Below, piece by piece: positions 1 to 9,003 of a DNA stretch of 64,000 nucleotides. The position numbers and the translations under genes were made by a program. This DNA comes from Kitasatospora sp044457565 (GTDB lineage: Bacteria > Actinomycetota > Actinomycetes > Streptomycetales > Streptomycetaceae). How positions within the stretch are numbered: position 1 is the stretch's first letter; every line of letters begins with the position of its first letter. Below the pieces are notes generated by a model. The model worked only from the letters and a program-made list of their open reading frames with translations, ran no database searches and was not told the origin of the DNA. The stretch covers positions 32,228 to 96,227 of the forward strand of contig NZ_JBITGZ010000027.1 of NCBI RefSeq assembly GCF_044457565.1, read 5' to 3'.

Positions 1-540
1 TTCTCGCGGTCTTGGGTCCTGTCGCTCCCGGCTCGCCATGGAAGCGGGCCGGCGGGGCGCCGTCAACGCCGGGAACGCTTCGGATTTCGTTGCGGACGGC
101 CACATAGGTATCCGACCCGGCCGCGCCGACATATCTCGGTCGACCAAGGATCCAAGCCACAGGCACCGTACAGACGTAGAAGGCAAGGCCACATTGCCGA
201 TCTGACTGCGATCCGAGCGTGCGATGCACCGTTGCCGCGCATGGCTATGACCGGGGGCGGGCCGGGAGCGGCGCAACGATAACCGCAGGCGAGGGCGGAG
301 AAGTCGTCCATAACATTTCAGCCAGTGGTCACTCGGCGGTCACCCGGCTGGTCACCGGGCGGCGGCACGACCTCCGGATGCGCCGCCCGCGGGCCGGCCG
401 GGGCGATGACCGCCGCGGGCCGAGCGAGGTCGGAGGAAGAAGGTTCGCTCCGGGAGTGACACCGGGCACCGCGCGGACGCTGAAGGACATGAGACACCCC
501 CTCCGCCCCAACCCGCGCTACCCGCAGAGGCTGCCCAGCG
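1..540. other. Non-coding leader region
   Basis: No convincing gene is seen in these 540 bases. Short open frames on both strands are Arg/Pro-rich and lack the third-position GC bias and ribosome sites of real genes here. The stretch is locally less GC-rich around 305-325 and holds three GGTCAC repeats (listed separately), so it most likely serves as the control region of the envelope genes that start at 541. An upstream gene may end before base 1. Confidence 0.5.
327..359 (+). promoter_or_regulatory. Candidate PHO box (phased GGTCAC repeats)
   Basis: GGTCAC occurs at 327, 338 and 350, a spacing of 11 and 12 bases, about one helical turn. The Streptomyces PhoP direct-repeat unit is an 11-base unit of form G(G/T)TCAYYYR(G/C). 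GGTCACTCGG at 327 and GGTCACCCGG at 338 fit all ten positions, and the third copy misses one. Phased repeats of this kind are also bound by SARP regulators, so an AfsR-like protein is an alternative. It would control the genes from 541 on. This is motif matching by eye only. Confidence 0.4.
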
Positions 541-1101
541 ATGACGACACACCCTCATTCCGTGCACGAGGACACGGTGCCGATCCCGCGCTTCGAGGAC
601 GACCTGCCGGGCGGCGCCGCGCCGGACCGGGAGCCGGCTGCCCAGCCGAACCCGGTCTTCGTCGACACCTCCGGCCGACGCCAGCGCAGGGTTCGCCGTC
701 TGGGCCAGGTGATGGTCGTCCCAGCCGGCGCCTATGTCGCCCTCCTGGCCAGCACTCTGCTCGGCGGGCCCACGGTGCAGTCACCGTTCCTCCCCTCCGC
801 CCAGGCACCCCGCGCCGGCGCTCCCGCGACCGGGCCGAGCCCCTCACCCACCTCCGCCGAGACGGTGGCCACCGCCGCACCACGATCCGCCCGCCCCACA
901 CCCCGCGCGGCCCCGGCCACATCCGCCACCGTCCCCCGTCCCACCGCGCGCACGACGCCTGCCACCGCCCCGACCACGAGCACCGAGCCGACCACGAGCA
1001 CCGGGCCGACACCGACCGCCACCAGCACCGGCCCCGGTGCCGGCCACGGCAAGGCGGGTTCAGCCCCCGGCCAGAGCGGCAAACCCACCGCCCGCCCGTG
1101 A
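541..1101 (+). CDS. Pro/Thr-rich membrane-anchored protein
   Basis: This 186-residue protein has an Arg-rich cytoplasmic stretch (about 45-53), one membrane segment (about 55-76) and then a 110-residue tail made almost wholly of Pro, Thr, Ala and Ser with short TTSTEP-like repeats. The tail should lie outside the membrane and resembles a wall-spanning stalk. No catalytic domain is visible. The reading frame is supported by strong GC at third codon positions although two other frames are open across it. It ends 34 bases before the deacetylase/glycosyltransferase gene, so the two are probably cotranscribed and may act together at the envelope. Function unknown. Confidence 0.7.
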   Translation: MTTHPHSVHEDTVPIPRFEDDLPGGAAPDREPAAQPNPVFVDTSGRRQRRVRRLGQVMVVPAGAYVALLASTLLGGPTVQSPFLPSAQAPRAGAPATGPSPSPTSAETVATAAPRSARPTPRAAPATSATVPRPTARTTPATAPTTSTEPTTSTGPTPTATSTGPGAGHGKAGSAPGQSGKPTARP

Positions 1102-1135
1102 CCCGCCCGACCGCCACAGGCAGGAAAGCCCCCCC

Positions 1136-3445
1136 TTGTCGAAGAACCGCCGCCACCCCCGCGGCCGACACACCAGCACCCGCAACGTCCCGCTGCGCAC
1201 CCACTGGCTGCTGCTCAGCACCCTGGTCCTGACCCTGTCGGCCGCGCTGCTGCTCCAGGGCTACACCCAGCACATGTTCGACAGCACCGCCGACGGCGCC
1301 CCTCGCGCGAAGAGCGCGGCCGGGGCCGTCCCCGAACAGGTCGCCTCCGGTGGCCCCGTCATCGAGGCCGCAGCCGGGCGAACGGCCGAACCGGCGGCCC
1401 ACACGATCGCGCTGACCTTCGACGACGGCCCCGACCCGGTCTGGACCCCCCGGATCCTGGACATCCTGCGCCGCAACGACGTCCACGCGACCTTCTTCAC
1501 CGTCGGCACCCAGGTCGCCGCCCACCCCGACCTGGCCCGGCGGATCGTCGCGGACGGCCACCAGATCGGCCTGCACACGTTCACCCACACCGACCTCGGC
1601 GCCGCATCGCCCTGGCGGCGATCCCTCGAACTGCGCGAGAGCCAGCTCGCCATCGCCGGCGCCACCGGCGTGACCACCCCGCTGCTGCGCCCGCCCTACT
1701 CCTCCACCGCGCAGGCGCTCACCGACGCCGATTGGAGCGCCGTCGTCCAGGCCGGTCAGGAGGGCTACCTCACCGTCCTGACCACGCAGGACAGTGAGGA
1801 CTGGCGCCGACCCGGCGTGGACCGGATCATCGCCAACGCCACTCCCCGAGGCAGCGACGGCGAGATCCTGCTCATGCACGACGCCGGCGGCGACCGCACC
1901 CAGACCGTCGCCGCCCTGGAGCAGCTGATTCCCAAGCTCAAGGCAGCGGGATTCCGCTTCGCCACGGTCGGCGACGCCAGTGGCGTGCCCGACGCCGTGC
2001 GACCCGCGACGGCCGCGGACCACTGGCAGGGGCTCGCCCTCATCACCGCGCTGCGCACCAGCGACTGGATCCTCGCCGCGCTCTCCTGGCTGCTGTGGGC
2101 AGCCGGCGCGATCAGCGTGCTGCGCGCCGGCGCGGTGCTCGTCGCCGCGCGTCGTCACGTCAGGATGCGCCGAGAGCCCTGGGGCCGTCCGGTCACCGAG
2201 CCCGTCAGCGTCATCGTCCCCGCCTACAACGAGAGCGCCGGCATCGAGGCGGCGGTGCGCTCGCTGCTGGCCTCCGACCACCCGGTCGAGATCATCGTCG
2301 TCGACGACGGCTCCACCGACGGCACCGCCGACCTCGTCGAGGCCCTGCGCCTGCCCGGCGTCAGAGTCATCCGCCAGGCGAACGCCGGCAAGCCCGCCGC
2401 CCTCAACACCGGCATCGCCGCCGCCTCCTGCGACCTGCTCGTGATGGTCGACGGCGACACCGTCTTCGAACCGGACGCCGTACGCATGATCGTCCAGCCC
2501 TTCGCCAACCGCCGCGTCGGCGCGGTCTCCGGCAACGCCAAGGTCGTCAACCGCACGGGCCTGCTCGGCCGCTGGCAGCACATCGAGTACGTGGTCGGAT
2601 TCAACCTCGACCGCCGCCTGTTCGACCTCGCCGAGTGCATGCCGACCGTCCCCGGCGCCGTCGGCGCCTTCCGGCGCGAGGCCCTGCTGCGCATCGGGGG
2701 CGTCAGCGACACCACCCTCGCCGAGGACACCGACCTCACGATGGCGCTGTGCCGCAGCGGCTGGCGGGTCGTCTACGAGGAGCGGGCCAAGGCCTGGACG
2801 GAAGCCCCGGCCTCGCTCGGCGCGCTGTGGAAGCAGCGCTACCGCTGGTGCTACGGCACCCTCCAGGCCATGTGGAAGCACCGCGGCGCCCTCACCCAGC
2901 GCGGCCAGGCCGGCAAGCTCGGCCGGCGCGGCCTGCTCTACCTGCTGATGTTCCAGGTCCTGCTGCCGCTGCTCGCCCCCGTGGTCGACGTCTTCGCCGT
3001 CTACGGCCTGATCTTCCTCGAACCGCTGCGCATCGTCGGCCTCTGGAGCGCCTTCCTCCTGCTCCAGGTGCTGATGAGCGTGTACGCCTTCCGCCTCGAC
3101 GAGGAGCGCGTCGGCCCCCTCTGGAGCCTGCCCCTGCAACAGTTCGTCTACCGGCAGCTGATGTACCTGGTCGTCATCCAGTCCGTCTTCACCGCGGTCG
3201 CCGGCTCCCGGCTGCGCTGGCAGCGGATGGAGCGCTACGGCAGCCTCCAGGTGCCGCCCGGCTCCCCCGCTCCCCCTCCCCCCGCACCCGCGGTGCCGGG
3301 CCTCGAACTCGCCCAGGCCTGGACCGCGGAGGCCCAGGCGGCGGAAGTGACCCCGGGAGTCGTCTTCCACAGCAGGCTCCCCGGTGCGGCGTGGGACCAC
3401 CCGCACCGGAGCGGCGGGTCACCCGGCCGTCCCGGGGCGAGCTAG
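1136..3445 (+). CDS. Bifunctional polysaccharide deacetylase / family 2 glycosyltransferase
   Basis: A 769-residue fusion enzyme. After a membrane anchor (about 22-41) comes a NodB-type deacetylase domain (about 88-285) with TFDDGPD at 94-100, the HTFTH metal motif near 147, RPPY and MHDAGGD. A membrane segment (about 310-337) leads into a processive GT2 domain with VIVPAYNES near 358, VDDGSTDGT near 389, MVDGDT, EDTDLT near 529 and QRYRW near 567, the signature of chitin/hyaluronan/cellulose-type synthases. Several membrane segments end the protein. It probably polymerises and trims an N-acetylhexosamine polymer at the membrane. The TTG start at 1136 is chosen for the AGGAAAG about 8 bases upstream. 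The open frame extends further upstream but is not coding there. Confidence 0.9.
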   Translation: MSKNRRHPRGRHTSTRNVPLRTHWLLLSTLVLTLSAALLLQGYTQHMFDSTADGAPRAKSAAGAVPEQVASGGPVIEAAAGRTAEPAAHTIALTFDDGPDPVWTPRILDILRRNDVHATFFTVGTQVAAHPDLARRIVADGHQIGLHTFTHTDLGAASPWRRSLELRESQLAIAGATGVTTPLLRPPYSSTAQALTDADWSAVVQAGQEGYLTVLTTQDSEDWRRPGVDRIIANATPRGSDGEILLMHDAGGDRTQTVAALEQLIPKLKAAGFRFATVGDASGVPDAVRPATAADHWQGLALITALRTSDWILAALSWLLWAAGAISVLRAGAVLVAARRHVRMRREPWGRPVTEPVSVIVPAYNESAGIEAAVRSLLASDHPVEIIVVDDGSTDGTADLVEALRLPGVRVIRQANAGKPAALNTGIAAASCDLLVMVDGDTVFEPDAVRMIVQPFANRRVGAVSGNAKVVNRTGLLGRWQHIEYVVGFNLDRRLFDLAECMPTVPGAVGAFRREALLRIGGVSDTTLAEDTDLTMALCRSGWRVVYEERAKAWTEAPASLGALWKQRYRWCYGTLQAMWKHRGALTQRGQAGKLGRRGLLYLLMFQVLLPLLAPVVDVFAVYGLIFLEPLRIVGLWSAFLLLQVLMSVYAFRLDEERVGPLWSLPLQQFVYRQLMYLVVIQSVFTAVAGSRLRWQRMERYGSLQVPPGSPAPPPPAPAVPGLELAQAWTAEAQAAEVTPGVVFHSRLPGAAWDHPHRSGGSPGRPGAS

Positions 3446-3633
3446 GCACGGGCGACGTCGACCGAAGCGGCCCGCGCCCCGGGCCCACACTGCCGACGGG
3501 GCCCCGGCAGAACACAGCTGCCACTCAGGTGTGACACCGGAGAGGGCCCCGGCGCTTATCAACGTGAGACCTGCCCGTCAGCTCCCGCCGCCGCGCCGGT
3601 CTCTCCCCCTACCCAAGACAGTGAACGGTAGCC

Positions 3634-4446
3634 ATGCACAGATCCTTCACCACCAGAGCCGCTCTCACCGCGGCGGCGGCAGCCTGCCTCGCGCTCGTTC
3701 CCGCCACGTCGTCCGCCTTCGCCACCGCCGGCGGCACCTACACGGTCGGCATCCACCAGAACCCCCCGATCACGGCCACCGGGTTCGCCGAGCACGAGGC
3801 GAAGTGCGGGGGGATCGGTGCCGACCAGGACGGCTGGCACTTCGTTCTTCCCGGCAACAGCACGGACTTCGTGAAGCTCACGGTCGCCTTCGACAACGGC
3901 GCGCCGCAGGTCGTCACCACGTTCGGGCCGCCCACCACCAAGCACGCGTACGTCGCCTCCGCACCGGGCGCGAAGCTCACCTCGGCGACCGCCGAGGTCA
4001 AGGGCGGCGAGGTGAAGTGGTTCAACCTCTCCCACACCTGCCCGGCCACCGCGGTGCCCCCCAGCCCGACCGCGTCGAGCCCGGCTCCCACCACGAAGCC
4101 GAGCACCACCGCGTCGCCGACGGCGTCCCCGAGCACGACGACGGCCCCGAGCGCCACCACCTCGCCGACCGCGACCGGGGCGCCGACCTCCACTGCCTCG
4201 GCCGGGGTGTCGCCGCAGCCGACCGCCAAGCCGACGCCGTCGACGGCTGCCTCCACCGCTGCGAACGTCGACGCCGCGCGCTCCCCCTCCGCCGGTCCGT
4301 CCACCGCCGCAACCACCCCGGTGAGCTCGGACACCCTGGCCTCCACCGGCGCCGATGTCGGCCTCGCCGCCCTCGCCGGCGTGGCCCTGATCGGGGCGGG
4401 CGGCGTCCTGGTGATGCGCCGGCGCTCCCGCTCCGCGCAGCACTGA
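3634..4446 (+). CDS. LAxTG cell-wall-sorted surface protein
   Basis: A 270-residue exported protein. It has a Sec signal peptide (about 1-29, ending SSAFA), a soluble domain of about 100 residues with two Cys (in AKCGG and HTCPA), a Thr/Pro/Ser-rich stalk (about 135-230), then LASTG at 235-239, a hydrophobic helix and an RRRSR tail. LAxTG is the sorting motif recognised by class E sortases in Streptomyces, so the protein should be covalently attached to peptidoglycan. No sortase gene lies nearby, which is usual because class E sortases act in trans. The N-terminal domain has no family I recognise. The ribosome site is weak. Confidence 0.85.
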   Translation: MHRSFTTRAALTAAAAACLALVPATSSAFATAGGTYTVGIHQNPPITATGFAEHEAKCGGIGADQDGWHFVLPGNSTDFVKLTVAFDNGAPQVVTTFGPPTTKHAYVASAPGAKLTSATAEVKGGEVKWFNLSHTCPATAVPPSPTASSPAPTTKPSTTASPTASPSTTTAPSATTSPTATGAPTSTASAGVSPQPTAKPTPSTAASTAANVDAARSPSAGPSTAATTPVSSDTLASTGADVGLAALAGVALIGAGGVLVMRRRSRSAQH

Positions 4447-4517
4447 CACCCGGCTCGGCCGGACGGTCCCGACCCGTGATCCTCCGTCGGCGAAGGACCT
4501 GACCACCTCGTGCCGAG

Positions 4518-4555
4518 GGGCCGCACGGCACCGCCCACACGGTGCCGTGCGGCCC
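4518..4555 (+). terminator. Perfect 16-bp hairpin terminator
   Basis: Arms 4518-4533 and 4540-4555 are perfectly complementary over 16 bases around a six-base loop, without a T tract, as is common in Streptomyces. It lies 70 bases after the LAxTG gene and should end its transcript. The rest of the gap 4447-4765 holds no supportable gene. Confidence 0.8.
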
Positions 4556-4765
4556 GTTCCCGGAGCGCGCCCGGCGATCGCCGCCGCTCTCACCCGCCTG
4601 CCGCGCGACACCGTCGGCACCGGCGCGTCCTGCCGCGACGCCCCGGCCCCGGCCCGCCCGGTGACCTGGCTGCTCGATCCCCCGGCGAGCCCTGACGGCC
4701 CCGGGTAGCATGGCCCGCTCCCGAGTTCAGGACGGACCCGGCGCGAGTCGAAGGAGAGTCAGGCC

Positions 4766-5725
4766 ATGGGCGCCCCCTATCCGCCGATCGAACCGTACAC
4801 GCACGGCATGCTCGACACCGGCGACGGGAACCTCGTCTACTGGGAGGCCTGCGGCAACCCCGAGGGCAAGCCCGCACTCGTCGTCCACGGCGGCCCCGGC
4901 TCGGGGTGCACGAGCGGCCCCCGCAGGTCCTTCGACCCCGAGCGCTACCGGATCATCCTCTTCGACCAGCGCGGGTGCGGCCGGAGCACGCCGCACGCCG
5001 CCGATCCCACCACCGACATGACGCTCAACACCACCGAGCACCTGATCGCCGACATGGAGCGGCTGCGCGAGCACCTCGGCGTCGAGCGCTGGCTGCTGTT
5101 CGGCGGTTCCTGGGGCTCGACGCTCAGCCTGGCCTACGCCCAGCGGTACCCCGAGCGGGTCTCGGAGATCGTCCTGGTGGCCGTCACCAGCACCCGCCGG
5201 CACGAGATCGACTGGCTCTACCGGGGCGTCGGACGGTTCTTCCCCGAGGCGTGGGAGCGCTTCCGGGATGCGCTGCCCCCGGAGGACCGCGACGGCGACC
5301 TCGTCGCGGCATACGCGCGGCTGATGGAGCACCCGGACCCGGACGTCCGGAGCCGGGCCGCCGTCAGCTGGGCCGCCTGGGAGGACGCCGTCCTGTCCGC
5401 GGAGCCCGACGGCGCGCCGAACCCCTACGGCGACCGGCCGCCGGTGGCCCTGCTGGCGTTCGTCCGGATCTGCGCACACTACTTCGCCCACGCCGCCTGG
5501 CTGGAGGAGGGCCAGTTGATCCGCGACGCGGGGCGCCTGGCGGGCATCCCCGGCGTGCTGATCCACGGCCGCCTGGACATGAGCGGGCCGCTCGAGACGG
5601 CCTGGGAGCTCGCCCGCGCCTGGCCCGGGGCGGAACTGGTGGTCGTCGACGACGCGGGACACAAGGGAAGCGCCACCATGCGGGCCGCCCTGTACGGGGC
5701 CTTCGAGCGGTTCGCGAAGCGCTGA
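4766..5725 (+). CDS. pip: Prolyl aminopeptidase (proline iminopeptidase), S33 family
   Basis: A 319-residue alpha/beta hydrolase that removes N-terminal proline from peptides in the cytoplasm. HGGPGSG at 41-47 forms the oxyanion hole, FDQRGCGRS is the family signature, and GGSWGS at 113-118 carries the nucleophile Ser115. The acid and base are probably the Asp in GRLDMS (about 270) and the His in DDAGHKGS (about 299). Length and the YPPIEPY N-terminus are typical of bacterial PIP. The start has AAGGAG nine bases upstream. It stands alone after a strong terminator. Confidence 0.95.
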   Translation: MGAPYPPIEPYTHGMLDTGDGNLVYWEACGNPEGKPALVVHGGPGSGCTSGPRRSFDPERYRIILFDQRGCGRSTPHAADPTTDMTLNTTEHLIADMERLREHLGVERWLLFGGSWGSTLSLAYAQRYPERVSEIVLVAVTSTRRHEIDWLYRGVGRFFPEAWERFRDALPPEDRDGDLVAAYARLMEHPDPDVRSRAAVSWAAWEDAVLSAEPDGAPNPYGDRPPVALLAFVRICAHYFAHAAWLEEGQLIRDAGRLAGIPGVLIHGRLDMSGPLETAWELARAWPGAELVVVDDAGHKGSATMRAALYGAFERFAKR

Positions 5726-5758
5726 GCGGGGCCGGCCCGCCATCTGCCGGCCGGGTGA

Positions 5759-6336
5759 GACCCGCCGCCCACGGGAGCCCGGGCCACCGGCACTGACGTA
5801 CCGGTTCCGCAGCTGCGTTTGTCCGTCGATCCCGCTCAGTTGCCGCTGCCCGCACCCGACCTGCTCGCCGAGCTCAGCCGTCCGACGGCGGGCTCCCGAT
5901 GAGGCCGCTGGCCGCCCGCGCGGCACTGGCTGCCGCCGTCGCTGCGGTGGCGCTGCTCGGCTCGGCCGCCTGCACCGGCCATGGCGCCGGCCGGGTCCCC
6001 GGAGGGTGCCCTCGGCCGGCCGTGCCGCACGGTGACCTGCACGGCGTCACGCGCGGCCATCACCCGCGCCGACTCCCCTCCGACCAGCCACCCGACGGAG
6101 ACCTGTCGCGGGCAACGCCCGCACCGACGGCGCGTACGGCCCGCCCGTCCTCGCGCCGGCCGATGCGAGCGCCTTTCACCGGGCGCCGGCTGTCGGCGGG
6201 AGGAATCCTGGATGGGATGCCCGACCACCCGGGACGGACAGCAGCAGGACAGGACGGACCGACCCCGGTGCCCTGGCCGGGTCCGACGGGTCCGGGAGGA
6301 TGGTGCTCCGAGTGGGTGATCCGAGTGGGTGATGAG
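5759..6336 (+). pseudogene. Possible remnants of a coupled gene pair, incl. a lipoprotein-like start
   Basis: From 5759 an open frame with normal codon bias runs to a TGA at 5900-5902. No good start codon is visible. That TGA overlaps an ATG at 5899, the ATGA junction typical of translational coupling. The frame from 5899 begins like a lipoprotein (MRPLAARAAL, a hydrophobic stretch, then GSAAC) but the sequence after about residue 35 loses all protein character. It stays open only by running into the universal stress protein. This may be a decayed gene tail and a decayed lipoprotein gene, or chance in high-GC DNA. No other gene is seen in this gap. Confidence 0.25.
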
Positions 6337-7257
6337 ATGAACGGGCACGGGGGTCACGGTCCGCCGGTGCTGGTCGGCGTGGATCCCGGGACGCAGGGTG
6401 GCGGCGTGGGCGACATCGTCCGATTCGCGGCCCGGGAGGCTCAGCTGCACCGGACGGCGCTGCGGCTGCTGCACGTCGTCGACCGGACCGAGCGGGCCCC
6501 GGCTCCGGCGGAGGGGGGCCTACCGGAGCAGGCGGGCGCCGGTGTCCTCGCGCCGTACAGCGCGCTGGTCCGCGCCGAGTTCCCCGGCCTGGACGTCGCG
6601 GAGCACACCGAGCCGGGGAAGCCCGCGTCCGTACTGGTCACCCGGTCCGGCGAAGGCGCGATGATCGTGCTCGGCCACCGTGGCCACGGCGGCTTCCCCA
6701 GGCTCCCGCTGGGGTCGGTCGCCCTCCAGGTCGCCACCAACGCCCGCTGCCCGGTGGTCGTCGTGCGACCCGCTCCGGCCGAGCGGGACGCGCCCGTGGT
6801 GGTCGGATTCGACCTGCCCGAGGACTCACTCGACGCGCTGGAGTTCGCCTGCACCGAGGCCGGGGCGCGCGGGGCGCCGCTGGAGATCGTGCACGCGGAC
6901 TTCCACCCCCAGGTGCTGCCCCCCGGCATGGCACCGCCCGGGCAGACCGACCAGGGCGAGATCGTCCGGGCCGAACGGCAGTTCCTGGAGGCGGAGGCCG
7001 CGCAGGTCCGCGAACGGCACCCCGGCCTGACAGTCCGCGTCCGCGTCGCACACACCAACGCCACCTCGGCCCTGCTGGCCGCCGGGGCGGACGCCGCGCT
7101 ACTGGTCGTCGGCACCCACCAACGCTCGGCGCTGGCCAGGCTGCTCCTCGGCTCGGTGGCCGGCGAGGTCCTGCACCGGGCCCGCTGCCCGGTCGCGGTG
7201 GTCCCCAAGGCCGGCACCGGCACCAGGACCGGCGCCGGCACGGAGGAGGCAGGATAG
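6337..7257 (+). CDS. Tandem universal stress protein (UspA family)
   Basis: A 306-residue protein of two UspA domains (about 8-150 and 155-300). Each ends in the nucleotide-binding pattern G-2x-G-9x-G(S/T): GHRGHGG...LGS near 112-126 and GTHQRSA...LGS near 259-273. Each is followed by a CPV(V/A)VV strand. Such ATP-binding Usps are common in Streptomyces and are usually induced by hypoxia or stationary phase. The exact partner is unknown. ATG 6337 is preferred because the first domain starts at once (PPVLVGVDPG). GTG 6325 in frame is an alternative. The open frame reaches back to 5899 but is unlikely to be translated as one protein. Confidence 0.9.
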   Translation: MNGHGGHGPPVLVGVDPGTQGGGVGDIVRFAAREAQLHRTALRLLHVVDRTERAPAPAEGGLPEQAGAGVLAPYSALVRAEFPGLDVAEHTEPGKPASVLVTRSGEGAMIVLGHRGHGGFPRLPLGSVALQVATNARCPVVVVRPAPAERDAPVVVGFDLPEDSLDALEFACTEAGARGAPLEIVHADFHPQVLPPGMAPPGQTDQGEIVRAERQFLEAEAAQVRERHPGLTVRVRVAHTNATSALLAAGADAALLVVGTHQRSALARLLLGSVAGEVLHRARCPVAVVPKAGTGTRTGAGTEEAG

Positions 7258-7284
7258 ACACCACCTCGCCGAGGAACGCGCTGG

Positions 7285-7872
7285 TCAGACCTTGGTGAAG
7301 CAGAGGGTGTAGTCGGTGCCCCGGCTGATCGAGTACTTGATGCCGTAGTCGAACTTCGACCCGCAGGACTTGTCGGGGCCGTACAGCTTGTCGGCCGTCT
7401 TGTACTGGGCCTCGGCGGACTTGCAGTCGACGATCTCCGGCAGGGGGTCGCCCTGCGGGTCCTGGACCTTGACGCAGTCGCCGATCTTCGGGTCGTGCTT
7501 CTTGTCCTCCTCGGCCCGCGCCGACTGCGAGGCCTGCGCCTTGGCCTTGCCGCCGTTGGGGTCGGTGTTGTACTTCCAGACGTACCACGCGCCGCCGCCG
7601 AGGACCGCCACGATGATGGCGATCGAGAGCAGCGAGTGCACCGGGCTCCTCCGCTGCGGCTGCTGCGGGCGCTGCGGGCCGCGCTGCGACGGCTGCGGCG
7701 GCGCCGGCTGCTGACCACCGTACGGCGGTTGCTGCCCGTACCCGGGCTGCTGGCCGTAGGGCGGCTGCTGGCCGTACCCGGGCTGCTGCCCGTACGGCGG
7801 CTGCGCCGGCGGCGCGTACCCGTACGGCTGCTGCGGCGGCTGGTTCTGATAGGGCGGCGGTGGTGCGGACAT
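7285..7872 (-). CDS. LppU/SCO3897-like membrane-anchored protein
   Basis: A 195-residue protein. Residues 1-75 are a Pro/Gln/Gly/Tyr repeat region (PYGQQPGYGQQP units), 79-99 is a single membrane helix, and 115-195 is a small extracytoplasmic domain with four Cys (133, 150, 170, 191) around GDCVKVQ and EIVDC. This order matches the LppU/SCO3897 family, common in actinomycetes and of unknown function. The four Cys suggest two disulfides. Start ATG 7872 was chosen over an upstream in-frame ATG (7914) because the repeat starts there and a GGGGAT lies upstream. It is downstream of the sigma factor gene on the same strand, 88 bases away, and may be in its transcript. Confidence 0.8.
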   Translation of the reverse strand: MSAPPPPYQNQPPQQPYGYAPPAQPPYGQQPGYGQQPPYGQQPGYGQQPPYGGQQPAPPQPSQRGPQRPQQPQRRSPVHSLLSIAIIVAVLGGGAWYVWKYNTDPNGGKAKAQASQSARAEEDKKHDPKIGDCVKVQDPQGDPLPEIVDCKSAEAQYKTADKLYGPDKSCGSKFDYGIKYSISRGTDYTLCFTKV

Positions 7873-7960
7873 GACTTGGGATCCCCGTGATCGACTGCAC
7901 GAACATTGGGTCAACGCGATGTTGACCGGTGCAGGTTACAGTTCGCCGCCTGTCCGTCCG

Positions 7961-8710
7961 TCAGCAGGCCGCCCTCACGACCTCCGGCCCTGGTTCGGTG
8001 TCCTGCTCCGCGAGGACCTTGCGCAGGACCCGGATCGCGTAGAAGTTGCGGGACTTGACCGTCCCCACCGGAACGCCGAGGGCCACCGCGGTGTCGGCGA
8101 CAGAACGGTCCTTCAGGTGGAGCTCCACCACCACCTCGCGGTGGTGGGGCTGCAGCCTGGCGAGGACGGCGCAGAGGTCCTGGGAGGCCAGTACCTCGTC
8201 GAAGGGGTTCACCACGGCGGTGCGCTCCTCGGGGATGTCGGTCATCACCTCCTGGGCCCGGGCGCCGGCCATCCGGAGGTGGTCGATGGCTATCCGACGG
8301 GCGACCGTGAACAGCCACGGCCGGCTCCGCTCCGGCCCCCGGGACATCACCTCGGGGTGCTGCCAGGCGCGCAGCAGCGTCTCCTGCAGGATGTCCTCGG
8401 CCTTGCCGCGGTCGCCGTTGGTCACGCGCAGGACGGAGCGCAGCAGGTAGGGGCCGTGCAGCCGGTAGAGCTCGGCGAGCTCGTCGTGGTCCAGAGTGGC
8501 GCGAGGGGCGGCGGCCGACGTGGCGGCCACGGCGGGTGCGGCGGGAGCGACGGGAGCCGCGGGAGCCGCGGGAGCGGAAGGTACGGCGGACACGGCACGC
8601 ATCACGGACACCCTCCGTACGGCGGACGCGGATTGGGCCTTCGGCGACGGGGTGCTGAGGGCGGCGGCGCCACCACCGGTACGGTTCGCGGCCACGGCAA
8701 GGGTCTGCAT
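7961..8710 (-). CDS. RNA polymerase sigma-70 family (ECF-like) sigma factor
   Basis: A 249-residue sigma factor. Region 2 spans about 74-150 (ELYRLHGPYLL, DILQETLLRAW, PWLFTVARRIAIDHLR) and region 4 about 170-232 (LQPHHREVVVELHLKDRSV, then the helix-turn-helix GVPVGTVKSR). Residues 1-70 are a low-complexity Ala/Pro/Val extension. No zinc-binding anti-sigma gene follows. The next gene is the LppU-like membrane protein, a possible partner by position only. Start ATG 8710 keeps good codon bias. ATG 8602 has a better ribosome site (GGAGGG nine bases upstream) and would shorten the protein to 213 residues, so the start is uncertain. Confidence 0.88.
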   Translation of the reverse strand: MQTLAVAANRTGGGAAALSTPSPKAQSASAVRRVSVMRAVSAVPSAPAAPAAPVAPAAPAVAATSAAAPRATLDHDELAELYRLHGPYLLRSVLRVTNGDRGKAEDILQETLLRAWQHPEVMSRGPERSRPWLFTVARRIAIDHLRMAGARAQEVMTDIPEERTAVVNPFDEVLASQDLCAVLARLQPHHREVVVELHLKDRSVADTAVALGVPVGTVKSRNFYAIRVLRKVLAEQDTEPGPEVVRAAC

Positions 8711-9003
8711 GGTCACACTTCTCTCTCTTCGCGTCGGCTCGCCACGGGTCCCGGTCCCGGGGTGGCGTCGCCTGGGCGACGCCCGGGAACCTCCCTGGCC
8801 TGACCCGTCGGATCCTTCAGGGCACTGCCAACAGCGCCCCAAGGCGTCACCAACGAGCGCCCTTGCCGCGGCCTTGGCCGCCTGCACCGCCCCGCACCGC
8901 CGGCACCGCCGGCACCGCCGGCACCGCCCGCTGGACTGAACGCACCGCAGGCCCCGGGCCGTTCAGCTGGGTGACGGTCGAAGCGATGCACAGGAGGCAG
9001 CTG

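Noticed and set aside
518..3406. 962-codon minus-strand frame opposite the deacetylase/glycosyltransferase
   Set aside because: It is antisense to a gene with complete NodB and GT2 motifs, and contains no recognisable domain.
4510..4695. 61-codon plus-strand frame between LAxTG gene and pip
   Set aside because: Its product is Arg/Pro-rich, has no ribosome site, and the sequence contains the terminator hairpin.
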